A DNA stretch of 56,208 bases from an uncultured Mycoplasmatota bacterium (GTDB taxonomy: Bacteria; Bacillota_I; Bacilli_A; RF39; UBA660): NCBI GenBank assembly GCA_948466735.1, contig CAOKBR010000003.1, forward strand, positions 1 to 56,208. Direction: 5' to 3'. The position numbers and the translations under genes were made by a program. The notes under the pieces were generated by a model. It did no database searches. It saw nothing but the letters and a program-made list of their open reading frames with translations, and had not been told where the DNA came from. Of this stretch, positions 19,387 through 28,513 are shown piece by piece; within the stretch, counting starts at the first letter, position 1; every line of letters begins with the position of its first letter.

Positions 19387-19726
19387 TTATTTTATAATAC
19401 TTACTACGACTCTTGCACCAACATTAGTCCGTGTAGTATTGATGTTACATTAACATTCCATGCACGATTAAAACCAAATGAATATGCATCCATTGGTCAA
19501 TAGGCAGCATTATTTACTCCATCATTTATCGTTCCTCCATGTCCTAAAATATAAGTATTAGTAGCACAACTAAATTGATTGGTAGATGCATCATAACTAC
19601 ATTTGATGATTCAATCATATTTTCAACAGTTCCATCTTTTGAAAAGGTAAATACTGCAAAAATTACTCCAACTGTGGCAATTGCTAATAAAAGTAACATT
19701 ACTACTAATTTCTTCTTTTGTTCCAT
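19387..19726 (-). pseudogene. TasA/CalY-like SipW-type surface protein, remnant with internal deletion
   Basis: The N-terminus is intact from the ATG at 19726 (GGAG upstream): an export segment and then FTFSKDGTVENMIESS, the family hallmark. After about 40 codons the sequence jumps directly, in another frame, to the C-terminal Cys domain (CSYDASTNQFSCATNTY), matching the copy at 41766-43011. An in-frame TGA follows NNAAY, and a further frame change restores TNVGARVVVSIIK before the final stop. So some 300 residues are missing and at least three lesions are present. It is a dead gene, informative for the family's history. Confidence 0.75.
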
Positions 19727-19805
19727 TTCTCTTACTCCTTTTTAAAACAAAAAAAGGATGAAAACATAGTTTCACTCTTACGTGTATCATTTATTAATTT
19801 TATTT

Positions 19806-19888
19806 TAAGGTCTAACCCTCCCCTAGTTAATTTAAGGTTAACAAGATAAGCAGGAATAGAAAATTTTTTATTACTAATTCTTTTTCAT
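19806..19888 (-). pseudogene. Degraded copy of the LTRGG small ORF
   Basis: The frame encoding AYLVNLKLTRGGL lies upstream of the broken TasA-like gene, as in the copies at 31117-31281 and 35696-35776. An ATG at 19888 is out of frame by one A in an A-run, so the copy looks frameshifted. The G-tract is four G, then A, then GGG. The Leu codon before Val-Asn is CTT here, against TTA and CTA in the other copies. Confidence 0.5.
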
Positions 19889-19913
19889 TCTAACAACTAC
19901 CATTTTTAAACAT

Positions 19914-21203
19914 TTAACTTGCAATTTCCTTTTTCCAAGATAATATCTTATATACTGATTGATTAATCTTTTCTATATCAATTCGATTAGATTTTACCGC
20001 TTCTACTACTGCATTAATCTGCGTTTTATAATTGGTTGAGATGATCATATCATTTCCTGCTTCTACCGCTAAAACTGCTGCTTCTTCTTCTCCAAAGTTA
20101 TCCTTTACTGCTCCCATATACACATCATCAGTAATAATTACCCCGTTGAATCCTAATTCATTACGTAATATTTCATGAACCTTCTTGGATAAGGAAGCTG
20201 GATAGTCTTTATCCATACTAACAACGGTATTATGCGATACCATAATGGCTTCTACCCCTTCAATAATTCCTGCTTTAAAAGGAAGAAAATCATTCTTTTG
20301 AAAATTTTCATAACTTCGTTCATCCAGCGCTGCTCCATTATGCGTATCTTTATTATTTCCATATCCTGGGAAATGTTTTAAGCAGGAAGATAGACCATTT
20401 TCTTTATTTACCTTTATGAGTTCTTTAATATAATTTGCTGTTTCAGTTGCATCTTTACCAAAAGTACGGCGATAAATATAATCATTTGGACTTGTGGAAA
20501 CATCTGCTACAGGAGCTAAATTCAACTTTATTCCAAGACTTAAAAGTAGTTTGGCTTTTTCCTTAGCATCATTTAAAATCGCATCCATTCCACCCATTTT
20601 ATATAACTCTTGAGAAGATTTAAAGGGTTCACTTCTAAACTCTTTAAAACTACTAACCCGATTAACAATTCCCCCTTCTTCATCAATAGCAAAAAGTAGT
20701 GGAATCTTTGATGCATTTTGATAACTTTGTAATTTATTGATGAACGAATCCTTTGTATTTCCTTCAATATCAGGCTTAAATAACACAACTGATCCTAAAT
20801 GATAATTTTTAATATCCTCAGTAAAATTTTTACTTCCAATGGGAATTCTTACCATAAACATTTGTCCAACTTTCTCTTCAATGGACATTACCTTTAACTC
20901 TTCTAAAACTTGATCAAGTTCATACTTTTTTATTATGGTTAACGTTTTTACCAAATTATTCTTATTTTCAATATATTTAACTTTAACAATATCGCCAACA
21001 TTTAGTTTCCTCTTTTCTATTTTAGAAATATCAAAAGCTTCTTCCATTTGTTCTTTTTCTATATAGATAGTATCTTCACTAATTTGTTTAATTGACCCTT
21101 CTAGTGTTTTCACTACATCCTTTTGATAAGGAAATAAAAGTAAAATAATTCCTACGATGACAATAGTTAAAATAAATAACGCTATTCCTATTCTTTTTTT
21201 CAT
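19914..21203 (-). CDS. Membrane-anchored glycoside hydrolase family 3 (NagZ-type)
   Basis: A 429-aa GH3 beta-N-acetylhexosaminidase. Residues ~5-24 are a transmembrane anchor, followed by a small beta domain (~32-80). The catalytic barrel has VGQMFMVR, the loop KHFPGYGNNKDTHNG that holds the catalytic His/Asp of NagZ enzymes, and ITDDVYMGAV with the nucleophile Asp. It probably trims muropeptides outside the membrane, as Bacillus NagZ does. It lies directly downstream of the intact TasA-like gene (8-nt gap), so the two are likely co-transcribed. A role on host glycans is also possible. Confidence 0.88.
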   Translation of the reverse strand: MKKRIGIALFILTIVIVGIILLLFPYQKDVVKTLEGSIKQISEDTIYIEKEQMEEAFDISKIEKRKLNVGDIVKVKYIENKNNLVKTLTIIKKYELDQVLEELKVMSIEEKVGQMFMVRIPIGSKNFTEDIKNYHLGSVVLFKPDIEGNTKDSFINKLQSYQNASKIPLLFAIDEEGGIVNRVSSFKEFRSEPFKSSQELYKMGGMDAILNDAKEKAKLLLSLGIKLNLAPVADVSTSPNDYIYRRTFGKDATETANYIKELIKVNKENGLSSCLKHFPGYGNNKDTHNGAALDERSYENFQKNDFLPFKAGIIEGVEAIMVSHNTVVSMDKDYPASLSKKVHEILRNELGFNGVIITDDVYMGAVKDNFGEEEAAVLAVEAGNDMIISTNYKTQINAVVEAVKSNRIDIEKINQSVYKILSWKKEIAS

Positions 21204-21211
21204 TACTCTAC

Positions 21212-21832
21212 CTATAAACCTTTTTTAGCATATACATTCACCCTTACCTCATAACGTTGAGGAACTCCTTCTATTTGGGCATTTTCATCTACCCACATGC
21301 GAAGTCGATAATGATTTATCGTAGTTCCTTTTTTATTAAAGCTTGATGTTTCCATAACCATTGAGCCTGCTGGTGAACCATTGTTAGATGCTACGGTTAA
21401 GGGAATAAAATGACTTGGTGCCATAACTTCTTGATATGTTGTATCTGAATCTATCATTTTTTCTAAATACAATTTTACCTCATCATCCCCTAGTGCTCCT
21501 AAAGAGCCTGTTTCTACTATCTCCTGTTTCACCGCTGTTACTTCATAAGGAATGTTGATATCACTAGATAAAGTTGCTTCTACAGTAAAATCAAAACTTT
21601 TTCCATCTCCTGATAATAATTTTCCCATTTCATCACTAACAGGAAAGACATCAACTAAATTAATTCCCGTTGCCCCTTCGGTATAAGTTAATTGAATAGT
21701 CCCTGTGGTAATTATGTTTTCTACCTGGCCTTCCTTAGCAAAAGTAAAGGCCGCATAAGTAAATCCAATTGTTAATAACATTAAAATTGCTACATACCCT
21801 ACATTAAACCAAAATTTTATTTTTTCTTTCAT
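21212..21832 (-). CDS. TasA/CalY-like protein with SipW-type signal, intact
   Basis: A 206-aa secreted protein from the ATG at 21832. AAAGG lies about 9 nt upstream; the in-frame ATG at 21874 overlaps the promoter and has no ribosome site. The N-terminus is basic, then a membrane segment ending TIGFTYAAFTFAKEGQVEN, the pattern processed by SipW-like signal peptidases. The core (~50-205) ends NHYRLRMWVDENA and VRVNVYAKKGL. It is the only unbroken member of this family in the window and lacks the variable C-terminal domain of the others. TasA relatives form matrix fibres; that role here is inference. Confidence 0.75.
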   Translation of the reverse strand: MKEKIKFWFNVGYVAILMLLTIGFTYAAFTFAKEGQVENIITTGTIQLTYTEGATGINLVDVFPVSDEMGKLLSGDGKSFDFTVEATLSSDINIPYEVTAVKQEIVETGSLGALGDDEVKLYLEKMIDSDTTYQEVMAPSHFIPLTVASNNGSPAGSMVMETSSFNKKGTTINHYRLRMWVDENAQIEGVPQRYEVRVNVYAKKGL

Positions 21833-21869
21833 TTTCTTTTTCCTTTTCCTATTTTTATCATAATAAATT

Positions 21870-21898
21870 CCCATTTATCGTACCATAATTTTAAAATT
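21870..21898 (-). promoter_or_regulatory. Promoter of the intact TasA-like gene
   Basis: On the minus strand TTTACA and TACGAT are separated by 17 nt. It lies just after the terminator of the candidate ncRNA, so the two are separate transcription units. Confidence 0.5.
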
Positions 21899-21910
21899 TT
21901 GTAAACGATT

Positions 21911-22131
21911 GCAAAAGAAAAAACTTTCTAAGAAAGTTAACAAATAAGTAACATATATTTCAAAGAAAAAGAAGAGGTACTTGATAACACTTTGTTACGG
22001 GCACTCAAGATATACATGAGTCGATATCCATAATGAAAGGCAATTAGATATTTGTCTTATTCGCTCATTAAATAAGACCTTCTAATAACAAAATGCCAAA
22101 CCTATTCTTCTCTAGGGAAGTTTCCTTCACC
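21911..22131 (-). ncRNA. Candidate structured non-coding RNA, about 220 nt
   Basis: No good ORF lies in this stretch, but it has a complete transcription unit: a -35/-10 pair upstream and a hairpin plus T-run at the end. Local stems include GAAG-GAAA-CTTC (a GNRA loop) and GTCTTATT/AATAAGAC enclosed by TTAGA/TCTAA. There is also a long-range pairing of CATTTTGTTA with TAACAAAGTG (one G-U), extended outward by TTG/CAA, AGGT/ACCT and AGAAG/CTTCT. GATAT/ATATC and ACTCA/TGAGT interleave, so they are alternatives or a pseudoknot. I cannot assign a family; 6S RNA size and shape fit loosely. Terminator: AACTTTC-TAA-GAAAGTT at 21922-21938. Confidence 0.5.
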
Positions 22132-22137
22132 AACTAA

Positions 22138-22166
22138 AGAATACCACGTACTAACGTGAAAGTCAA
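22138..22166 (-). promoter_or_regulatory. Promoter of the candidate ncRNA with palindrome in the spacer
   Basis: Minus-strand TTGACT (22161-22166) and TATTCT (22138-22143) are 17 nt apart. The spacer holds a perfect dyad, CACGT-4-ACGTG (22145-22158), placed where a repressor or activator could act. A second TTGACA lies just upstream. Confidence 0.5.
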
Positions 22167-22296
22167 CTTTTTTGTCAAATGTAATTATTTCGTGTCAAAA
22201 TCATCGTTTTGAAAAAAATTATAAATTCGACATTTTTTTCTCTATGGTAGAAATGATTGTCATAATATGATAGAATATGATAAAGAGGTTGATTTT

Positions 22297-23808
22297 ATGC
22301 TAGCGAAATATTGTAAACAAATCAAAGATATTTTGTTGTGTCTTCTCTTAGCCTTTGGTGGACTACTTATAGTATCAAAGTGTTCTTTGTTATATCCCTT
22401 ACAAGACTGGGTTGACACAAATTGTTTTTTTACTATGGGAAGAGGTATGTTTCATGGACTAGTACCTTATCAAGATTTATTTGAGCAAAAAGGTCCCTTA
22501 TTATATTTTTATCATTTAATTGCAGTAGCTATTAGTGAAACAAGTTTCCTTGGTGTATTTATTTTAGAAGTCTTATCATATACTTTATTTCTTTATTATT
22601 TAAAAAAGATTCTTGCCTATTTTATTACCGATCATAGTAAATGTGTGATTTTAACAATGCTTGCTGTGCTATTTACCCTAACCATGCGTTCATTTCATTT
22701 TGGTGATAGTGCTGAGGAATTTTGCCTTCCCTTTATTACCATTCAATTTTATCATCTAATTAAACTAGTAAAAACGAAAAAACTAAGAAAAAAAGAATTA
22801 TTTGTGGATGGTTTTCTAGCAGGTTGTACTTTCATGATCAAATATACCTTATTAGGCTTCTTCATTGGTTATGGAATTACTTTAACAATAACTTATTTCA
22901 TGAAAAAAGAGAAAAAAGAAATTCTAAGTGCTTACCTATATTTATTTCTAGGTGGAATACTGGCAATTTGCCCATGGCTTATCTATTTTATTATTACAAA
23001 AGGATTAAAAGATTTTATTCACGTTTATTTTGTATTAAATATTACTAAATACTCATCTCCTTTTGGAGGATTATTTAAAAAAATTTATCACATCATTAGT
23101 ACTTGTTTCTATAATTTAACCAAACATCCCCTTTATGCTTTAATCACTCTACCTGGTATAATTAATTTCTTTATCAAAAGAAAAAGTGATTTTCTAAAGC
23201 TAGACGAAAAGTGTCTATTATTTATTCCTTTATTAACAACCATTACTTTTGTCTACATTGGTAAATCGTTTAAATATTATTTCTTTATTCTAGCTTTATT
23301 TATCGTTTTTGGACTACTATTTTTAAATCAATATTTACTAAAGAAAAAAAGTTATTCTAAGTTAGTAATCATTACTTGTTTTATTTCTTTATTTCCTTTA
23401 ATTTTTCTACTTAGTAAAAACACTAAAGATATGTTTTATCCAAAAGATTATTATGCCCAGGTGGTATTTGCTAATAAAATTAAGGAAAGTGGTGTAGATA
23501 ATCCTACTTTATTAAATTATGGATTTTTAGATGGAGGATTTTATTTTACTACCAATACCTTACCTAACACTTATTACTTTCAACAAAATAACTTCGATTA
23601 TGAAATTTTTCCTGATAATAAAGATGCACAAGATAATTATGTAAAATCCAGTCGATGTGACTTTATTATATTACGTTTAAAGGATGAAACATTCACCTAT
23701 CTTGATCCTTTATTTAAAAATTATCAAGTCATTGCCATTCATGAACAAAAAACAGAAAATTTTCAAGCAACTTATATTCTTTTAGAACACAAAAAACATT
23801 TAAGCTAA
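22297..23808 (+). CDS. GT-C family membrane glycosyltransferase (family 39-like)
   Basis: A 503-aa polytopic protein from the ATG at 22297. GAGG lies 8 nt upstream, which favours it over the in-frame ATG at 22267. The first extracellular loop has LQDWVDTNCFFTMGR and GLVPYQDLFEQKGPLLY, matching the Asp-containing loop of GT-C enzymes that use polyprenyl-phosphate sugars, and ~10 helices follow. The acceptor is unknown; wall teichoic acid, lipoteichoic acid or surface proteins are candidates. It is a single gene on the plus strand with a shared terminator. Confidence 0.75.
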   Translation: MLAKYCKQIKDILLCLLLAFGGLLIVSKCSLLYPLQDWVDTNCFFTMGRGMFHGLVPYQDLFEQKGPLLYFYHLIAVAISETSFLGVFILEVLSYTLFLYYLKKILAYFITDHSKCVILTMLAVLFTLTMRSFHFGDSAEEFCLPFITIQFYHLIKLVKTKKLRKKELFVDGFLAGCTFMIKYTLLGFFIGYGITLTITYFMKKEKKEILSAYLYLFLGGILAICPWLIYFIITKGLKDFIHVYFVLNITKYSSPFGGLFKKIYHIISTCFYNLTKHPLYALITLPGIINFFIKRKSDFLKLDEKCLLFIPLLTTITFVYIGKSFKYYFFILALFIVFGLLFLNQYLLKKKSYSKLVIITCFISLFPLIFLLSKNTKDMFYPKDYYAQVVFANKIKESGVDNPTLLNYGFLDGGFYFTTNTLPNTYYFQQNNFDYEIFPDNKDAQDNYVKSSRCDFIILRLKDETFTYLDPLFKNYQVIAIHEQKTENFQATYILLEHKKHLS

Positions 23809-23810
23809 AG

Positions 23811-23838
23811 AAAAGACGATTTAATTAGTCGTCTTTTT
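23811..23838. terminator. Bidirectional terminator between convergent genes
   Basis: AAAAGACGA and TCGTCTTTT form a hairpin with A and T runs on both sides. It serves the glycosyltransferase (+) and the amidotransferase gene (-). Confidence 0.75.
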
Positions 23839-24540
23839 TCTTTTTTGATATTGAATCGCTGCTTTAATAAACATATCGAAAATCTTTTTTTCTTTTGCAT
23901 CTATTCTAACTAATCGTTCTGGATGCCATTGTAATCCTAGATGAAAACTACATTTTGGATATTCTAGTGCTTCAATTAGTCCATCAAATGAATAAGCTAC
24001 TACTTGATAATGTTTATTTTCTATAGCATGATAGCGATGAAGACTATTTACCATAAGTTCTTCTTTTCCGATGATTTGATAAAGTAAGCTATCCTTTTTA
24101 ATGGTAACCAAATGAACATAATCTTTATCAATCATCCGATGATCTAGTCCTTTTTCATCGTTTGGTTCTACAAATATTTTATCATGATAACAAGACATAA
24201 TTTGCATACCTAAGCAAATACCCAAAATAGGAATATCTTTTTCTATGGCATACTCTAGTGCATAAAAGTCCTGCTCGCACATCTTGTTTCCCCCAGGAAG
24301 TAAAATGCCATCTAATAAATCTAATTCGCTTCTTAACATTTCTTTTTCTTCCAAAGTCATTTTAGGAATTTCACTTAACTTCGTTTGGTAATAGTAAACA
24401 TCTTGAATTGGAGTAATCGCTACAGGTATCCCATTAGAATTTAGAATCGCACACCGATACGCTTCTTCCATCGCTAAAGAAGACTCATCAACTAAATTCA
24501 TCGTCGGGCGAAGCATAATTCCAATTCTTGGTTTACGCAT
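23821..24540 (-). CDS. Class I glutamine amidotransferase-like peptidase (C26 family)
   Basis: A 239-aa protein of the gamma-glutamyl hydrolase/PuuD type. The nucleophile elbow GICLGMQ and the His-Glu of LQWHPE complete the Cys-His-Glu triad, with LLPGGNKM as the oxyanion loop. It probably hydrolyses gamma-glutamyl amide bonds. The start overlaps the end of ileS by 8 nt, so it is translationally coupled to a tRNA synthetase, which is not an obvious pathway link. It ends at the hairpin 23811-23838. Confidence 0.85.
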   Translation of the reverse strand: MRKPRIGIMLRPTMNLVDESSLAMEEAYRCAILNSNGIPVAITPIQDVYYYQTKLSEIPKMTLEEKEMLRSELDLLDGILLPGGNKMCEQDFYALEYAIEKDIPILGICLGMQIMSCYHDKIFVEPNDEKGLDHRMIDKDYVHLVTIKKDSLLYQIIGKEELMVNSLHRYHAIENKHYQVVAYSFDGLIEALEYPKCSFHLGLQWHPERLVRIDAKEKKIFDMFIKAAIQYQKRKKTTN

Positions 24541-27265
24541 TATCTTCTACCACATCATGACAACGCTTACAAACATCATTTATCATTTCATCTTCCATAA
24601 AATAGTTCCAACAACGTTGACAACGAACGCCATCAAATGGTTCTACCTTAACACCTACATGTTGATAACGTGGCAAGTCTTCAGTAGTTAAAATTACATC
24701 AGATACAATAAATAATCGCTTAAATTCACTACCTAACATAGTGGCAACATTTTGATACTTCTCTCCTAGATTTAAATAAACTCTAGCTTCTAATCCTTTA
24801 CCAATAAGTTTAGTTGCGCGTGCTTCCTCTAAAGCCTTATAAACATCATCTTTAATTTCAAAAAATTCATCAAATAATGATAAAATTTCATCTTTATTTT
24901 GATAATTCACAATGTCTTTCATCGATAATAAATGTACACTTTCCTCTTTTACTCCAGGCATCATTTGGTAAACTTCTTCACTAGTATAAGGTAGGATTGG
25001 TGCTAAAAGTCGTACCATAACATCTAAAACTTCACAAATTACCGTTTGAACACTGCGTCTTACTAGGGAATCTTGTTTTTCAATGTATAAAATATCCTTA
25101 GTAAAATCTAAATAAAAGTTTGATAAAGTAAAAGATACAAAATTGTTAATTGTTTTATAAATTTCTTGGAACTCATAATTTTGATAATCTTCAATGATCT
25201 TTTTTGCTGTTTGATTAAGTTTTACCATCATATATTGATCGTACTTCATCATATTTTTAAAATCAACTTTATCCTTACTAGGGTTAAAATCAAATAAGTT
25301 TCCAAGTAAGAAACGATAGGTATTTCTAATTTTACGGTAACTTTCTTTTACTTGATCAAGTAATTCAGGACTCATTTTAAAGTCTTCTGTATAATCAACA
25401 CTTGCTACCCATAAACGTAGGATATCTGCTCCATCTTTTTCTACAATATCACTTGGGGCAATGGTATTTCCAATACTTTTTGACATTTTAACGCCTTTTC
25501 CATCTAAAGTGAAACCATGAGATACTACTTGTTTGTAAGGTGCTTTTCCATGTACCGCATAACCGCAGATTAAAGAAGAGTTAAACCAACCACGATATTG
25601 ATCGCTTCCTTCTAGATAAACATCTGCTGGATACGGTAAGCCTCTTTCTACTAAAACGCTAGTATGGGTACTTCCTGAATCAAACCATACATCCATGATA
25701 TCTTCTTCTTTAGTAAAGTTACCATTTGGACTTTTAAGATTCGTATATCCTTCTGGTAATAGTTCCTTAGCACTTTTGGAAAACCAAATATCACTGCCAT
25801 ATTTTCTAAATAAATCAGCAATATGCATCATAACTTTTTCATCTAAGATTTCACTACCATCTTCATTATAGAATATAGGAAGTGGTACACCCCAAACTCT
25901 TTGTCGAGAAATACACCAGTCTCCACGATCAGCAATCATATTATGTAAGCGAATTCTTCCCCATTCAGGATGCCAAGTAACATTTTCATCGATTTCTTTT
26001 AACAAGCCATCCCGAATTTTATCAATGCTACAAAACCATTGTGGTGTTGCTCTAAATATTACTGGTTTTTTTGTACGCCAATCATGAGGATATGAGTGGG
26101 TAATCATTTTTAGTTTTAGTAAAATACCTAATTCTTCTAATTTTTTTGTTATTTCTTTATTCGCATCTTCAAAATATAAACCTTGAAATTCTCCTGATTC
26201 TAAAGTTAAAACTCCTTGATCATTTACTCCGTTAATCATTCCTAATTTGTATTTATTTCCAATGATGAAGTCATCCACTCCATAACTTGGGGCAATATGA
26301 ACTAGTCCTGATCCTGAATCTAAAGTAACATGATGTCCTAAAACAACTTTACTATCACGATCCATTAATGGATGATGATAAGTAACTCCTAGTAAATCAC
26401 TTCCCATAAAAGTTGAGGTAACTTGGTAGTTAGTAAACTCAAATTCTTGACATAGTGACTCTACTAATTCTGTTGCCATAATATAATTTTTACCATCAAC
26501 AGCTACTTTGCTATAGGAAAATTTTTCACCTACAGCAATTGCTAAGTTTCCAGGTAACGTCCAAGGGGTTGTTGTCCATATTACTAAACTATCATTGGAA
26601 TCAACAAAATCATTTCCTATAACTATTGGAAAAGCAACAAAAATAGATGGATCTGTTCTATCTTTATATTCGATTTCTGCTTCTGCTAGGGCTGACTCAC
26701 TAGATGGTGACCAATAGACAGGTTTTAATCCTTTATAAATCAATCCTTTTTTAGCCATTTCACAAAATACTTCAATTTGTCTAGCTTCCATTTCTTTTTG
26801 TAAGGTAATATAAGGATTTTTATAGTCTCCAATCACATTTAAAGTAAGGAAATCTTTTTTTTGTAGTTCTACTTGTTTTAAGGCGTATTCATGACACAAT
26901 TTACGAAATTCTAGCTTAGTCATTTCTTTACGATTTACACCGCTATTAGTAATTGCTTGTTCAATTGGTAAGCCATGGGTATCCCATCCTGGAATATAAG
27001 GAGAAAAATACCCTAACATCAATCTTGATCTAGTGATGAAATCTTTTAATACTTTATTTAGCGAGTGTCCTAAATGAATAGAACCATTCGCATACGGTGG
27101 ACCATCATGCAAAATAAAGGTAGGATTTCCTTCATTTTTCTTTAACATTTTTTGATATAAATCCATATTTTCCCAAATTTCACGTTGTTTTTTCTCGTTC
27201 TCTGGTAAATTGCCACGCATTTGAAAATTGGTTTGTGGCATTAGTAAACTTTCTTTGTAATCCAT
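24533..27265 (-). CDS. ileS: Isoleucyl-tRNA synthetase
   Basis: A 910-aa class I synthetase that charges tRNA-Ile and edits valine. The HIGH-type motif is PPYANGSIHLGH (~57-68), KMSKS lies near residue 595, and the editing domain sits between them. The C-terminal zinc finger uses CQRCW and CKRCH. It is controlled by the T-box leader just upstream. The downstream amidotransferase gene overlaps its end. Confidence 0.97.
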   Translation of the reverse strand: MDYKESLLMPQTNFQMRGNLPENEKKQREIWENMDLYQKMLKKNEGNPTFILHDGPPYANGSIHLGHSLNKVLKDFITRSRLMLGYFSPYIPGWDTHGLPIEQAITNSGVNRKEMTKLEFRKLCHEYALKQVELQKKDFLTLNVIGDYKNPYITLQKEMEARQIEVFCEMAKKGLIYKGLKPVYWSPSSESALAEAEIEYKDRTDPSIFVAFPIVIGNDFVDSNDSLVIWTTTPWTLPGNLAIAVGEKFSYSKVAVDGKNYIMATELVESLCQEFEFTNYQVTSTFMGSDLLGVTYHHPLMDRDSKVVLGHHVTLDSGSGLVHIAPSYGVDDFIIGNKYKLGMINGVNDQGVLTLESGEFQGLYFEDANKEITKKLEELGILLKLKMITHSYPHDWRTKKPVIFRATPQWFCSIDKIRDGLLKEIDENVTWHPEWGRIRLHNMIADRGDWCISRQRVWGVPLPIFYNEDGSEILDEKVMMHIADLFRKYGSDIWFSKSAKELLPEGYTNLKSPNGNFTKEEDIMDVWFDSGSTHTSVLVERGLPYPADVYLEGSDQYRGWFNSSLICGYAVHGKAPYKQVVSHGFTLDGKGVKMSKSIGNTIAPSDIVEKDGADILRLWVASVDYTEDFKMSPELLDQVKESYRKIRNTYRFLLGNLFDFNPSKDKVDFKNMMKYDQYMMVKLNQTAKKIIEDYQNYEFQEIYKTINNFVSFTLSNFYLDFTKDILYIEKQDSLVRRSVQTVICEVLDVMVRLLAPILPYTSEEVYQMMPGVKEESVHLLSMKDIVNYQNKDEILSLFDEFFEIKDDVYKALEEARATKLIGKGLEARVYLNLGEKYQNVATMLGSEFKRLFIVSDVILTTEDLPRYQHVGVKVEPFDGVRCQRCWNYFMEDEMINDVCKRCHDVVEDNA

Positions 27266-27295
27266 ATTTATCTCTCTCCTTAATTTTATTTAAAA

Positions 27296-27528
27296 AACAA
27301 AAAATAGACCTCCTGTTAAAGGACGTCTATCTCACGCGGTACCACCTTTATTTATGGATAATTCCATACTCTTGATTCACATAACGGGTGAATGCGGCTT
27401 TATCTTATCCATAAAGCACACTTGAAAGTGATTCTAGGATAGGCTTATTATCTTCTTCCACCAAACGAAGACTCTCTATTAATAAGGCTTTATTCCTACG
27501 TCTTTCGCACTTGTTTTTTCTGATATAG
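27296..27528 (-). promoter_or_regulatory. T-box riboswitch leader of ileS
   Basis: On the minus strand the T-box GGTGGTACCGCG (27335-27346) is followed by a terminator hairpin, ATAGAC-TCC/GGA-GTCTAT with a T-run (27303-27330). The preceding ~170 nt form the stem I-III region. CCTATCCTAG in its 3' side offers an AUC (Ile) triplet as specifier. Uncharged tRNA-Ile would bind, stabilise the antiterminator and allow ileS transcription. Confidence 0.92.
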
Positions 27529-27557
27529 AATATAACACAAATTTATTTGTTTAGCAA
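27529..27557 (-). promoter_or_regulatory. Promoter of the T-box/ileS transcript
   Basis: Minus-strand TTGCTA (27552-27557) and TATATT (27529-27534) are 17 nt apart, just before the leader. Confidence 0.6.
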
Positions 27558-27598
27558 GAGAAAATCAAACAAATTCATTGATGAAACCATTAACCTAA

Positions 27599-28468
27599 TT
27601 ATTTGATTTGGTTCATTACTTCTTGAGCAAAGTCTTCTTGTTTTTTCTCGATTCCTTCGCCTACTGCAAATCTTGTCATGGAAATTACTGTACCATTATT
27701 TTTCTTAACATAAGCTTCTACAGTTAAATCGTTTTCTTTAATGAATGGTTGTTCTAATAAACAAATTTCTTTATAGAATTTATTTAAGCGACCCTGTACC
27801 ATTTTCTCAGCAATATCAGCAGGTTTTCCTTCGTTCATGACTTGTTCTTTGATAACACTAGCTTCTCTATCTAGCATATCAGATGGAACTTGTTCACGTG
27901 ATAAGCACACTGGATTCATTGCAGCAACGTGCATAGCAACATCTTTTGCTACTTCATCATTTGCACCATCAACAATTACTAAAGCACCAATTTTTCCACC
28001 CATATGTAAATAACTTCCAAAATGCTCAGTAGACGTTTTTTGTACTTTAACAAAACGACGGAAACTAATTTTTTCTCCAATTTTAGCAGTAATTGCTACA
28101 ATTTTATCCTGAATTGTTTCCCCATTTACTTGATAAGATAGTACTTCCTCATTTTCTTTTAATGGACTATTTAAAATAATATTAGCAAGTTCATTAACAA
28201 AGTTTTTAAATTCATCGTTTTTCGCTACGAAATCTGTTTCTGAGTTTACTTCTAATATTACTGCTTCGCTATCGTTAGAAACAATAGTACATAATCCCTC
28301 AGCTGCAATTCTATCTTCTTTTTTCTCAGCTTTACTGATTCCTTTTTTTCTTAACCAATCAACAGCTTCTTCTAAATTGCCATTAGTAGCCTCTAAAGCT
28401 TTCTTACAATCTAGCATTCCTGCTCCAGTTTTTTCTCTTAATTCTTTTACATCGCTTGCACTAAACAT
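27599..28468 (-). CDS. tsf: Elongation factor Ts
   Basis: The nucleotide exchange factor for EF-Tu, 289 aa. The N-terminal UBA-like domain (VKELREKTGAGMLDCKKAL) and the central TDFVAKNDEF motif that contacts EF-Tu are clear. It lies 45 nt after rpsB, the usual rpsB-tsf pair. Confidence 0.97.
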   Translation of the reverse strand: MFSASDVKELREKTGAGMLDCKKALEATNGNLEEAVDWLRKKGISKAEKKEDRIAAEGLCTIVSNDSEAVILEVNSETDFVAKNDEFKNFVNELANIILNSPLKENEEVLSYQVNGETIQDKIVAITAKIGEKISFRRFVKVQKTSTEHFGSYLHMGGKIGALVIVDGANDEVAKDVAMHVAAMNPVCLSREQVPSDMLDREASVIKEQVMNEGKPADIAEKMVQGRLNKFYKEICLLEQPFIKENDLTVEAYVKKNNGTVISMTRFAVGEGIEKKQEDFAQEVMNQIK

Positions 28469-28513
28469 AATTTTCCTCCTTTATGATGAAAAAAGGTAAT
28501 CTAAGACTACCTT

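Noticed and set aside
22020-22060. H-type pseudoknot in the candidate ncRNA (GATAT/ATATC with ACTCA/TGAGT)
   Set aside because: Only one base would link the second pair of strands across a 5-bp stem, which is too short; alternative hairpins are more likely.
24533-27265. Mycoplasma-type code (TGA as Trp), suggested by the low GC
   Set aside because: TGA ends genes such as the M60 protease, and Trp is encoded by TGG throughout; long genes stay open under the standard bacterial code.
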